Shown one piece after another: positions 53,446 through 64,000 of a stretch of DNA of 64,000 nt. The notes beneath the pieces were generated by a model that had not been told where the DNA came from, made no database searches, and was given only the letters and a program-made list of their open reading frames with translations. The DNA is taken from the NCBI RefSeq assembly GCF_003255815.1, contig NC_037670.1, forward strand, positions 69,151,470-69,215,469. Direction: 5' to 3'. Within the stretch, counting starts at the first letter, position 1, and each line of letters opens with the position of its first letter. The stretch is from Theropithecus gelada (Eukaryota; Chordata; Mammalia; Primates; Cercopithecidae). Both the position numbers and the translations under genes were made by a program.

Positions 53446-53745
53446 AAACTGAATGCGGTGGCTCACACCTGTAATCCCAGCACTTTGCGGGGCCGAGGCG
53501 GGTGGGTTACTTGAGGTCAGGAGTTCAAGACCAGCCTGGCCAACATGGTGAAAGCCCGTCTGTACCAAAAATACAAAAATTAGCTGGGCGTGGTGGCAGG
53601 TGCCTGTAATCCCAGGTACTCGGGAGACTGCGGCAGGAGAATCACTTAAACCTGAGAGGCGGAGGTTGCAGTGAGCCGAGATCATGCCATTGCACTCCAG
53701 CCTGGGAGACAGAGTGAGATGCCGTCCCAAAAAAAAAAAAAAAAG
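53446..53745 (+). mobile_element. Alu: Alu
   Basis: Dimer with a slightly altered head (ACTGAATGCGGTGGC). Confidence 0.93.
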
Positions 53746-53969
53746 CTGCTTTTTCCCTAGAGGGATAGAAGAAAAACAAGAAAGGAAAAGCAAAGCAAGG
53801 GAATGATTAAATCAGGATAATAGCTACCTTGGTGGAGGGAAGGGGTTGGATTCAGGGTGTCTTTAATGTCTTGGTAAAAATCTTTGTTTTAATAGGGGTA
53901 GTGGACACTTGGGAGTTTATTGTATTTCTCTTCATATTCACATATATATTTTATATATTCTTAAATGTG
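53746..53969. other. Unclassified sequence
   Basis: No repeat or exon recognised between an Alu and the MER2. Confidence 0.4.
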
Positions 53970-54305
53970 CAGTCATGTGCCGCTAGTAACATTTCAGTCA
54001 ACAGTGAACTGCATATTTGACCCTGGTCCCATAAGATGATAGTACTGTATTTGTACTGCACCTTTCTGTGTTTAGCTACACAAATGCTTACCGTTGTATT
54101 ATAATTGCCTACAGTATTCAGTACAGTGACATGCTGTACATGTTTATAGCCTAGGAGCAGTAGGCCATACCATACAGTTTAGGTGTGTTGTAGGCTGTAC
54201 CATCTAGGTTTGTGTAAGTGCACGCTGTGATGTTTGCACAATGATGAAATTGCCTAACTATACATTTCTTAGAATGTATCCTGATTGTTAGGTGACACAT
54301 GACTA
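53970..54305 (+). mobile_element. MER2: MER2-type (Tigger-derived) DNA transposon
   Basis: Starts CAGTCATGTGCCGC and ends GTTAGGTGACACATGACT (terminal inverted repeats). CCTGGTCCCATAAGATGATA, GCCTACAGTATTCAGTACAG, TATAGCCTAGGAGCAGTAGG and CCATCTAGGTTTGTGTAAGT lie in order. About 336 bp, near the family's usual length. Non-autonomous. Confidence 0.92.
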
Positions 54306-54373
54306 TTTGATACACGTGAAAATACAAACTTTTTAAAAAGCAGATTCCCACCTTTTGACTCAGTGGATCAGAG

Positions 54374-54681
54374 ACTTTCTTTCTTTCTTTCTTTTTTTTT
54401 TTTTTTCTGAGATGGAGTCTTGCTCTGTTGCCCAGGCTGGAGTACAGTGGCATGATCTCAGCTCACTGCAACCTCCACCTCCCGGGTTCAAGCAATTCTC
54501 CTGCCTCAGCCTCTTGAGTAGCTGGGATTACAGGTGCGTACCACCATGCCTGGCTAATTTTTACTAGAGACGTGGTTTCACCATGTTGGCCAGGCTGGTC
54601 TTGAACTCCTGATCTCGTGATCTGCCCGCCTCAGTCTCCCAAAGTGATGATATTACAGGCGTGAGCCACCACACCTGGCCA
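54374..54681 (-). mobile_element. Alu: Alu, antisense, with (TTTC)n lead
   Basis: Reversed dimer after about four TTTC units and a T tract. Confidence 0.95.
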
Positions 54682-55329
54682 GAAATTTTCTATATAATGG
54701 TCAGGAATCTGCATTATAAGTCTTACTCTTTGGTAAGAATATTACTGTAGTTGATCTGTTGTTCTTACTGTGTTACCTAGTATTACTGATGTGGTATGAT
54801 AAGCACATAATAAAGTGGGTACATTATTTCCCTACATTGAGTTACCATTCTCTCTTATATATGTATATATGGAAATTGTTGGTCTCTGATTAGTTACACC
54901 GAGGTGTATCCTAGTGATCCCTTATTTTTTCATGAGCCTTTAATACCCTCATTTTAATTTCTCTCGGAATATGTTAAGAACCAAACCACAGGATTTCTGC
55001 TGTCACTGCACTGAAATTGTAAAAAATGTGGGATGGGATATTACATGTGCTCTAACATGTATTAAGGATCCAACATCTTTTTACAAAAATGAAAAAAAAA
55101 ACCATAAACAAATACAGTATCGTTCTTAAAGACTGCTGGTTGGAGCAGTTATGTCAAAAGGCTCCCATGTGATTTACTGCATTTAATCACAATGAAACCC
55201 TGGCAGCTGCTTATTGTTTTAGTGTCCCTTATATATTCCCTGGTGGAAAATTTAGTTTTTCAGCTCAGTTATGAAGCAGATATCACAGATATCAGCACTG
55301 TGATGTTTTGGAAAGGGCTTAGCACCTGA
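54682..55329. other. Repeat-poor unclassified sequence
   Basis: About 650 bp without recognised repeats; no exon with paired splice sites seen. Confidence 0.45.
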
Positions 55330-55500
55330 GGTTTCAGTTAAGATCTGATATCCAGTAATTTATTTTTCACTTTGGACAAGTTTACCTAACCTTTCTGAAT
55401 CCTTTTGTTTGTTTGTAATTTGGGTCACCAATAATACCTGCTGGAGTTGGGAGAATAAAATGAGATAGTTTATGTCAAGCACCTGCTACACTGCCTAGTT
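55330..55500 (+). mobile_element. MIR: MIR fragment
   Basis: TTTGGACAAGTTTACCTAACC, AATAATACCTGCTGGAG and AATAAAATGAGATAGTTTATG follow MIR order. Confidence 0.7.
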
Positions 55501-55539
55501 GTTAAAGAAATATTATTTTCCTTCTGTAAACATCCTTTG

Positions 55540-55625
55540 CTCAAGCTAGACATCTGGGAATCATCCATAAGTCTTTTCTATTATTTGTTTACCAAAGAGC
55601 TACCCATTTCATCTTCTTAGTAGCT
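55540..55625 (+). mobile_element. L2: L2 fragment
   Basis: TTGCTCAAGCTAGACATCTG, GGAATCATCCATAAGTC matches an L2 core phrase. Confidence 0.6.
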
Positions 55626-55726
55626 GTAGAAAGAGAATGAGACATGACCCACATTTTATAACATTGGACTTTAGGCAGTAACTATTAATAAATCAACTCT
55701 TTAGGACATATATTAAAATTACCCAT

Positions 55727-55741
55727 CATATATATATATAT

Positions 55742-55775
<34 letters not shown>
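55727..55775. repeat. (TA)n(CA)n(TA)n microsatellite
   Basis: Alternating TA, CA and TA blocks, fused to the T tract of the next Alu. Confidence 0.95.
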
Positions 55776-55792
<17 letters not shown>

Positions 55793-56077
55793 TTTTTGAG
55801 ACAGAGTCTTGCTCTTTTGCCCAAGCTGGAATGCAGTGGTGTGATCTCAGTTCATTGCAGCCTCCTCCCAGGTACAAGCGATTCTCCTGCCTCAGCCTCC
55901 CAAGTGGCTGGGATTACAGGCGTGTGCCACCACACCTGGCTGATTTTTGTATTTTTAGTAGAGGCAGGGTTTTGCCATGTTGGCCAGGCTGGTCTCAAAC
56001 TCCTGACCTCAAGTGATCTGCCTGCGTCAGCCTCCCAAAGTGCTGGGATTACAGGTGTGCGCCACTGCGTCTGGCAA
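55776..56077 (-). mobile_element. Alu: Alu, antisense
   Basis: Complete reversed dimer. Confidence 0.95.
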
Positions 56078-56164
56078 CTCATAATAATTTGAGTTGGTGT
56101 TGGAATATTGCTTCATTGTAATTTTTACTTTCATATATTTTTATTTTTAGGCTTAACATTTTCA

Positions 56165-56285
56165 TGTGTGAGTTTAGCCCTGCAGGATGTTATAGTGAAA
56201 AAGTGTGCACTTTGCACAGAGACACTCCTAGGTTCAAATCTAAGTTTTGCAGTCTTAGGACCTCAGGCAAGTTAGATACCCCTTC
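56165..56285 (+). mobile_element. MIR: MIR fragment
   Basis: GTGCACTTTGCACAGAGACAC, CCTAGGTTCAAATCTAAG and ACCTCAGGCAAGTTAGATAC follow the 5' tRNA-derived end and core of MIR. Confidence 0.75.
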
Positions 56286-56805
56286 TAGGCTGGCTGTTTG
56301 ATATTTTTTAAGTATGTTAATAAGATGTAGTTACGGGCTATCACATCATTAAAAGATAAATTTATATGAAAGTGCAGAAGGCCAAGAAGAGCCAAGATAC
56401 TCTTCAAGAGTAAAGTGGAACAATTTGTTTTATCGGATATGGAATTAAAAAAAATAAAACTAGATTAACAAAGACAGTGTTATATTGGTGCAGGGATACA
56501 CAACATTCTTGGTTAGTATAGTAGATCAGTGGAACAGAGTAAGGAATACAGAAATAGACATGTGCATATGTAGATAATTTATTGTAAAGATAACATGCAG
56601 AACAGTGACAATATATTTCAGTAAATAGTGCTGGAGCATTTTATATATCTGCATGTTCATGTGTACACACATACACACACACACACACATATATAATAAA
56701 ACAAAGTGAATCAAGACCTGTATCTCATACTACACCGCAAATGAATTCTCAGTGGATTGTGGATCTACCTGTGAAAGGCAAAACAGTAAAGATTATAGGA
56801 GATAG

Positions 56806-57094
56806 GCTGGGTGCGGTGGCTCACACCTGTAATCCCAGCACTTTCGGAGGCCGAGGTGGGTGGATCACGAGGTCGGGAGATCGAGACCATCCTGGCTAAC
56901 ACGGTGAAACCCTGTCTCTACTAAAAAAATACAAAAAATTAGCCAGGCATGGTGGCGGGAGCCTGTAGTCTCAGCTACTTGGGAGACTGAGGTGGAGAAT
57001 GGCATGAACCCAGGAGGCAGAGCTTGCAGTGAGCGGAAATCATGCCACTGCACTCCAGACTTGGAGAGACAGTTGGACCCTGTCTCAAAAAACA
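56806..57094 (+). mobile_element. AluY: AluY-like, sense, in L1
   Basis: GATCACGAGGTCGGGAGATC; flanked by GATTATAGGAGATA and AATTATAGGAGATA. Confidence 0.95.
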
Positions 57095-57581
57095 AAAATT
57101 ATAGGAGATAATATAGGAAAATATCTATGTGACCTTACAGTATGAAGAGTTTTCTTAAATGGACACAAAAAAGAACCATAAAAAAATGATATATTGGAAT
57201 TTATTAAAACCAAGAATTTCTGCTTATCAAAAATCATGTTTAAGAGAGTGAAAGGCAAGCCAAAGAGTAGGAAAAGATGGTTGCAACTCGGTGACAAAGG
57301 GATTATGTATGTATAGGATATGGGAAAGACTACAAATCAGTAGAATAATGGGTAAGAGAAAAAGACAAGCCAATAGAATAATGGGTAAGAGACTTGAATA
57401 GGCACTTCACCAAAAAGAATATCCAAGTGGCCAGTAAAAATAAGAAAAGGTGCCAAAGACCACAAATCATTAGAGAAATGCAAATTAAAATAATAATGGC
57501 ATACAACTGTTACACACTTGCCAGAATACTAAAATTAGAAGGATTAATAATACAGAGGGATATGGAGCAATGGAGCAAGGA

Positions 57582-58088
57582 ATTTTTTTTTTTTTTTTTA
57601 AAGGAAAGGTCTTGCTTTGTTACCCAGGCTGGAGTGCAGTGGAACGATCTCGGCTCACTGCAGTCTTGACCTCCCAGGCTCAAGCAATCCTTTCACTTCA
57701 GCCTCCTGAGTAGTTGGGACTACAGGCATGTGTCACCTCACCCAGCTAACTTTTTTTGTAGAGATGAGGTCTCACTATGTTGCCCAGATTCATCTTGAAC
57801 TCAAGTGATCCCTCCACCTCAGCCTCCCAAAGTGTTAGGACTTTTTTTTTTTGAGATGGAGTGTCGCTCTGTCGCCCAGGCTGAAGTACAGTGGCGTGAT
57901 CTCGGTTCATTGCAACCTCCATCTCCCAGGTTCAAACAATTCTCCTGCCTCAGCCTCCTGAGTAGCTGGGATTACAGGCGCGTGCCACCATGCCTGGCTA
58001 ATTTTTGTATTTTTAGTGGAGACGGGGTTTCACCATGTTGGTCAGGCTGGAAGTGTTAGGATTATAGGCATGAGCCACCATGCCCAAG
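57582..58088 (-). mobile_element. AluJ: Alu (AluJ-like), antisense, split by a younger Alu
   Basis: Reversed dimer in two parts (57582-57840 and 58050-58088) that join at AAGTGTTAGGA. Confidence 0.92.
57841..58049 (-). mobile_element. AluS: 5'-truncated Alu nested in an Alu
   Basis: T tract, right monomer and part of the left monomer, ending at GGTCAGGCTGG. AAGTGTTAGGA on both sides is the target duplication, so it inserted already truncated. Confidence 0.93.
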
Positions 58089-58690
58089 GAAATTTTTTTA
58101 TACTGTTGGATATAACCACTTTGATAACCTGGCAGTGTAGAAGCAGAATATGTGCATGCCCTGTGACTGTAATTTTTACTTCCAGAATTTCCCTCCTTAA
58201 GGGAGTGCCCACAGAAATGGTGGGCATGTGTGCAACAAAGTAGTGTGTATAAGAATGTTTATAGCACCGCATTTTTACTAGCTCCAAATTGTTGTGTGGG
58301 GAGATTTCCATCAACAGTATAGTAGGTAAGTAAATTATGATACATTTCAAACTTGGACTACTATACTGTAATGAAAACGAACAAACTCAATTTACACAAT
58401 ATGGATGAACCTTAAAAACATGATGTTGAACAAAACCCACATACAAGAATCTATACTACTGTATGTGATTCCACTTAAATAGATTTTAAAATGAGTACAA
58501 AACTAGAATGTTAGAAGTCAAGATGGTAGTTACCTTTGGAGAGGAGGGAGGGGTTAATGATTGGAAAGAAATGGGAAGGAACCGATGGGCTTCTGGCAAT
58601 GCTCAATTTCTAGGACTCTGGTGGTTACATGGGTGCTTGCTTTGTTTTAATTTATGGGGCTGAACATTTATGTTTTCTGCATTTTTCTTT

Positions 58691-58930
58691 GTGTGATAGA
58701 CTTTTTTTAAAAAAAGAACCACTCAGTTTTTAATACCCAGCAAATATTCAATATGAGATCTTCCTCCTCCTCCATCTAATTTGTAAGTATTTGCATATGC
58801 CTTTTGCCCATTAATCTGTTTCAGTCTTGATGTTGTATTTATTAATTTGACTGAACTCTTTAAAAATTACTAGGGACAGTTTTAGCCAGCACCCATAAAG
58901 AGGCTTTGCCCTTGAAAATTCACTCAGACT
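58691..58930. other. Unclassified AT-rich sequence
   Basis: Nothing recognised. Confidence 0.5.
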
Positions 58931-59176
58931 GGACGTGATCTTGGCTCACTGCAACCTCAGCCTCCTGGGTTCAAGAAATTCTCTTGCCTCAGCCTACCGA
59001 GTAGCTAGCTGGGATTATAGATGTCTGTCACCATGCCCAGCTAATTTTTGTATTTTTAGAAAAGATGGGCATCTCCATGTTGGTCAGGCTGGTCTCAAAC
59101 TCCTGATCTCAAGGGATCCACCCACCTCAGCCTCCCAGAGTGCTGGGATTACAGGTGTGAGCCACCATGCCTGGCT
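58931..59176 (-). mobile_element. Alu: Alu, antisense, tail missing
   Basis: Starts at GACGTGATCTTGGCTCAC without a T tract; first of three in a row. Confidence 0.9.
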
Positions 59177-59202
59177 TTTTCTTTTTCTTCTTCTTCTTCT
59201 TC

Positions 59203-59502
59203 TTTTTTTTTTTTTTTTGAGACAAGGTCTTGCTCTGTTGCCCAAGCTGGAGTGGAGTGGTTCCATCGCAGCTCACTGCAGCCTCAACGTCCTGGACTCA
59301 AGCAATCATCCCATCTCAGCCTCTCAAGTATCTGGGACCTCAGGTGTGCACCACCATGCCCAGCTAAGTTTTGTATTTTTTGTAGAGACAGGCTTTCACT
59401 ATGTTGTCCAGGCTGATTTTAAACTCCTGGGCTCAAGTGACCTGCTGACCTTGCTCTCCTAAAGTTCTGTGACTATAGGTGTGAGCCACTGCACCTGGCT
59501 GG
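59203..59502 (-). mobile_element. AluJ: Alu (AluJ-like), antisense
   Basis: Complete reversed dimer preceded by a (TTC)n tract at 59185-59202. Confidence 0.94.
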
Positions 59503-59506
59503 ATTT

Positions 59507-59817
59507 TTTTTTTCTTTCTTTCTTTTTTTTTTTTTTTTAAAGATATGTTCTCGTTTTGTTACCCAGGCTGGAGTGCAGTGCCATGGTCTCGGCTCACTGC
59601 AACCTCCGCCTCCTGGGCTCAAGTGATTCTCCCACCTCAGCCTTCTGAGTAGCTGGGACCACAGGTGTGCACCACCATGTGTGGTTGTGGTTAATTTTTG
59701 TATTTTTTTTTTGTAGAGATGAGATTTCGCCATGTTTCTTAGGCTGGGCTCAAGTGATCTGCCTGCCTCAGTCTCCCAAAGTACTGGGATTGCAGGCGTG
59801 AGCCACTGTGCCTGGCT
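59507..59817 (-). mobile_element. Alu: Alu, antisense
   Basis: Complete reversed dimer with (TTTC)n lead; last of the triplet. Confidence 0.94.
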
Positions 59818-61230
59818 TGGATTCTAATATTAATACATACTTTTTAAGCTTTTGAATCAAAATAAACATTTGTGTAAAAGAGATTTTTTTCCAGCAGTGT
59901 AGGAGATGAAAACTTCACTTTTATTCAAGTTATGAAAATTGCTTTCATACTTTATTCTTTAATAATAATTTTGGACAAATAGCAAGATGGCTAACTAGAG
60001 GCAGCTAGGAAGAGCCTCTTCCACTGAGAGAGACCAGACCATCAAGTAGGCCAGCACACTCTGAACAGATCTTTGGAAAGAAGGCATTGAGAGTGGACAG
60101 AGGGAGGATGCAGATGCCAGGCCGAAAGGGGAGGAAGCTGGAAACCCGACACAGGGTTGCCAAGCACCACGGTTTGTCCCTGGCCCTGAGTGGCTCCTAG
60201 GGAAGGGGTGAGTGAAATAGATGTGGAGTGGCCCACTCTTGCCACAGACCTCTGGGAGCCTAGCTGCGGGAGACCCCATGATTTTCATCAACATCTGAGA
60301 TGGCAGGGAGAACTTCCTGGAGAGTTGGCAGAGATGGAACTCCAGCCTGTGTGGAGCCCAGAGGGTTTGTTGTGGGAACAGCTGCAGTGGAGCACGGCTA
60401 TGGATATGCATAACCCAAGGCCCACCATACTCCTCTAGGCAGCTCTAGCCTTTGTTGGCTGCCAGACCTGGACAATACAGGGCTGGCTTGCTTGTGGAAT
60501 AGTTTCAATCTGATCTGAGGACTTCCCCCAACTCCCCGTTGCTGGCCTCTCCTAGGGTCCCTCCCTGCCTGGCTGTACCTGCTTGCAGCATAGCGTCAGC
60601 TTGCCAGCGGCCATTTCCATAGCTTTTTGCTGTAAGACCATATCTGTCCATTGGAGTGGTTTTGCAAATGGACCTGGACCCCTGCCAATGTGCATCTGCC
60701 AGTAGCCTTCCCCTGCTGGCATGTGCCCACTTGCAGCCTTCTGCCAATGTGCGTTTGCCCACAGCTTCCCTGTGCCAGTCTGCAGGCATGCATGTGCATG
60801 GGAGCCTACTGCTGCCCCACCAGAGTGCTTTTGTTGGCAGCTGCCATCAGAGTGTTGTTGCCAGCGGACTGGGAACATCTCAGCTCCTCCAGAGCAGCAG
60901 GTACTTAACCTCAAGGAGCCAGAAAACAAAGCTGCAGGCCTGGTCCCAGCACCATAAGGATTAGAGCATGTAGCCCAGGAGTGCTCAGTTGAGCCTTGGC
61001 CTCCTGAAAGCATCCACAATGAAGCCAGTTGACTAAACCAAACAAATATTAGTCAAACTTTCAACAGCATCAAATAATATAAAAGCAAGAAGTCCCATGC
61101 AAAAAGTAACAACTTCAAATATTACAGGATATCAGCCCACACAGGTAAGAACTAGTGCAAGAACTCTGGCAACTCTAAAAGCCAGAGTGTTTTTTCAACC
61201 TCCAAACGACTGCACTAGCTCCCCAGCAAT

Positions 61231-62080
61231 GGTTCTTAACCAGACTGAAAAGACTGAAATGACAGACACAGAATTCAGAATCCGGATGGCAAGGAAGCTA
61301 GTCGACATAGAGGAAAAGGTTGAAACTGAATCCAGGGAACACAGGAAGAGTGCAAGAGTTGAAAGACCACCTAGCCATTTTAAGAGAGAACCAAACTGAG
61401 CTTCTGGAAATGAAAATTTACTACAGGAATTTCAGAATGCAATTGGAAGCATTAATAACAGAATAGATCAAGCTGAGGAAAGAATCTTAGAACTTGAAGA
61501 CTGTTCCTTTGAATCAATGCAGGTAGACAAAAAGGAAAAAATAGTTTAAAAATGAACAAAACCTCCAAAAAATATGGGATTATGTAAATAGACCAAACCT
61601 ATGACCCACTGGCATTCCTGAAAGAGATGGAGGGAGAGCAGTGTCTTGGAAGACATAATTGAGGATATTGTCCATGAAAATTTCCCCAACCTCACTATAA
61701 AGTGACATGCAAATTTAGGAAGTTCAGAGAAGCCCTGTAGCATACCCGCATACTATACAAGGTGACCTTCCCCAAGACACATAGTCACCAGATTGTCCAA
61801 AGTCATCATGAAATAAAAAATCTTCAAGGCAGGTATATAGAAGGTACAGGTCACATAAAAAGGTAACCCCATCCAGCTAATAGGAGGCCTTTTGGCAGAA
61901 ACCTTACATGCCAGAAGAGATTATATTCAGCATCCTCAAAGAAAAGAAATTCCAACCAAGAATTTTATATCTGGCCAAACTAAGCTTTATAAGTGAAAGA
62001 AAAATAGAATCATTTTCAGGCAAGCAAATGCTAAGAGAATTCGTTACCACCAGACTTACAAGAGGTCCTTAAGGGAGTGC
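61231..62080 (+). pseudogene. L1 ORF1 remnant
   Basis: ORF1 encodes the trimeric RNA-binding chaperone of the L1 particle. Here the N-terminal coiled-coil region is readable from ATG at 61231 (MVLNQTEKTEMTDTEFRIRM...) to a stop at 61399, after which the homology continues in other frames. The distal RNA-binding part is recognisable from GCCAGAAGAGATTATATTC to GGAGTGCTAAACATGG. Multiple frameshifts and stops. Confidence 0.8.
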
Positions 62081-62191
62081 TAAACATGGAAATTAAATAC
62101 TGATACCTGCCACCACAAAAACACACTTAAGTACATAGCCCACTGACACAATAAAGCAAGTATATTATCTATATAACAACTAGCCAACAAC

Positions 62192-64000
62192 ATGACAGGA
62201 TGAAATTCTCACATAGCAATATTAACCTTGAATGTAAATTACTTGAATGTAAAAGAGTGGCTAACTGGATAAAGAAGCAAGACCCAACTATATGCTGTTT
62301 TCAAGAGACTTGTCTTGCATGCAGTGGCATCCATAGGCTCAAAGTGAAGGGATGGAGAAAGACCTGTCAAATAAGCAAACAGAACACAAACAAACAAAAC
62401 AGAGTGGGGATTGCTATTCTTATTTCAGACAAAACTGACTTTAAACCAACAATAATCAGAAAGGACGAAGAAGGGCATTACATATTGGATGATAAAAGAT
62501 TCAATTCAACTAGAAGACTTAATGATCCTAAATATATATGCACCCAACACTAGAGCACCCAGATTCATAAAACAAGTTCTTAGAGACCTGCAAAGAAAGT
62601 TAGATGACCACACAGCAATAGTGGAAACTTCAACACCCTGCTGACAGTGTTAGAGCATCGATGCAGAAAACTAATAAAGATATTTGGGACCTAAACTTGA
62701 CACTTGACCAAATGGACCTAACAGACATCTACAAAATACTTCACCCAACACAAACAGAATATACATTCTTCTAATTTATACATGGTAGCTATGCTAATAT
62801 TGACCACATGCTTGGCCATAAAGCAATTCTAAAACAAACAAAAACTAAAATCATGCCAACCACACTCTCAGACCACAGTTCAATAAAAATAGAAATCAAT
62901 ACCAAGAAGATCCCCAAACCATGCAATTACATGAAAATTAAACCTGTTCCTGAATGACTTTTGGGTAAAGAATGAAATTAAGGCAGAAAAACAACTATTT
63001 GAAACTAATGAAAACAAAGCCACAACATACGAGAATCCTTGGGACACAACTAAAGAAGTGTTAAGAGGAAAGTTTATAGTGCTAAATGCCTACATCAAGA
63101 ATTTAGAAAGATCTCAAATTAATGACCCAATGCCACACCTGGAGGAACTCTAGAAAAACAAGAGCAAACCAACCTCAAAACTAGCAGAAGAAAGGCGATA
63201 ACCAAAATCAGAGCTGAACTGAAAAAAATTGAACAAAATTGAGACATGAAAATCTATACAAAAGATCAATGAAACCAAAAGTTGGTTCTTTGAAAGAATA
63301 AATAAGATTGATAGGATTGCTAGGTAGTTTGATAAAGAGAAGATCCAAATAAACACAATTGGATATGACAAAGGTGACATTACCACCAAACCCACAGAAA
63401 TACAAAAACCCTCAGAGACTACTATGAACACGTCTATGCACAGAAACTGGAAAACCTAGAATAAATGGATAAATTTCTGGAAACATACAGCCCCCCAAGA
63501 TTGAACCCAAAAATGGCAAAAGCAATTCTAAACAAAAAGAATAAAGTTGGAGGCATCATACTGTCCGACTTCAAACTTCGCTACAAGGCTACAGGAACCA
63601 AAACAGCGTAGTACCTGTAGAAAAACAGACACATAGACCAATGGAACAGACTAGAGAGCCTGGAAATAAAGCTGCATACCTACAATCATCTGATCTTCAA
63701 CAGCATTGACAACAGTAAGCAATGGGGAAAAGACTCCTATTCAATAGATAGGGCTGGAATAACTGGCTTACCATATACAGAGGAATGAAACTGGAGCCCT
63801 GCCTTTCATAATATACAAAAATAAACTCAAGATGGATTAAAGGCTTAAATGTAAAATCTAAAACTATAAAAACTCTAGAAGAAAACCTAGGACAGTTATG
63901 TCATAAGTTTTGTCATAGGTCCAACATTCTGGACGTAGACTTTTGCAAAGATTTCATGACAGTCTTCCAAAGCAATTGCAACAAAACAAAAATAGATAAG
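62192..64000 (+). pseudogene. L1 ORF2 remnant, internally deleted
   Basis: ORF2 is the L1 endonuclease/reverse transcriptase. The original start (ATG 62192, Thr, Gly) meets TGA at 62201, where functional copies have a serine codon. A frameshifted stretch 62200-62553 keeps endonuclease motifs (WIKKQDP..CCFQETCL, VGIAILISDKTDF), with Cys in place of the usual His after the catalytic Glu-Thr. After the deletion near 63509 only the C-terminal part remains (GGAGGCATCATACTGTCCGAC onward). Confidence 0.82.

Larger units (their letters stand above)
56380..58690 (+). mobile_element. L1M: Old L1 (L1M-type), sense, ORF2 3' end and 3'UTR
   Basis: AGATCAGTGGAACAGAGTAAG, TCAGTAAATAGTGCTGGAGC, GGCACTTCACCAAAAAGAATA, CCTTAAGGGAGTGCCC, GAATGTTTATAGCACCGC, AATATGGATGAACCTTAAAA and GATTCCACTTAAATAG in order. 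A (CA)n tract lies at 56668-56691. Three Alus interrupt it. No intact frame. Confidence 0.85.
59980..64000 (+). mobile_element. L1: L1 (L1PB/L1MA-like), sense, 5' end to distal ORF2, runs off the window
   Basis: Starts at an L1 5' end (AGCAAGATGGCTAACTAGAGG). Then about 1.2 kb of 5'UTR, a broken ORF1 (about 61230-62080), a short spacer and a broken ORF2 from 62192. At about 63505-63512 it jumps from the region after the endonuclease domain (CCCCCCAAGATTGAACCC) to the distal ORF2 (CTAAACAAAAAGAATAAAG), deleting most of the reverse-transcriptase domain. The 3' end lies beyond 64000. Inactive. Confidence 0.9.

Overview
This is nuclear DNA from a catarrhine primate, most likely an Old World monkey. 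About 60 Alu copies lie in 64 kb. At least four of them (near 3.2, 12.2, 36.7 and 47.0 kb) carry the block of variants I know from macaque/baboon AluY subfamilies: CTCAAGCCTG at the 5' end, CTAGCCGGGCGAGGTGG, GGCGTAAACC and GATCCGGCCACTG. Nothing bacterial, plasmid or phage-like is present, and there is no CRISPR, operon or complete protein-coding gene. Nearly all long open stretches are translations of Alu, L1 or LTR sequence.

Layout. 1-5 kb: old unique-looking DNA with a large inverted repeat, four Alus, two MIRs and a 99-N assembly gap. 5.1-6.0 kb: CpG island 1, with GC boxes, an inverted CCAAT box and a strong minus-strand splice donor. 6.4-21.6 kb: L2, MLT1, MLT2 and MST LTRs, a MER1-like transposon and many Alus, including a solo LTR nested inside another solo LTR (14.2-15.7 kb). 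21.6-32.8 kb: a stack built on one ancient antisense L1, cut by a sense L1, an MST LTR, a second copy of the nested LTR family, an LTR13-like solo LTR and Alus. 34.9-35.7 kb: CpG island 2, with a consensus ETS site and plausible plus-strand donors. 36-47 kb: L1/Alu-rich DNA holding two candidate exons. 47.8-50.1 kb: a complete two-LTR THE1-type MaLR element in reverse orientation. 50-60 kb: Alus, L1 3' ends, a MER2, MIR and L2. 60-64 kb: the 5' part of an old full-length-type L1 with frameshifts and a large internal deletion, running off the right edge.

Genes. The best hypothesis is a plus-strand gene starting in CpG island 2. It would have a 5'UTR exon ending near 35428, a 44-nt exon at 41849-41892 that opens the reading frame (MTDSKME), and possibly a third exon at 46079-46149 in compatible phase. 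CpG island 1 probably starts a second gene, perhaps on the minus strand and leaving the window to the left. I could not assign either gene to a known family. The most informative material is the dated nesting of mobile elements. I found no evidence of a novel biological system beyond the candidate exons and a few unclassified segments.
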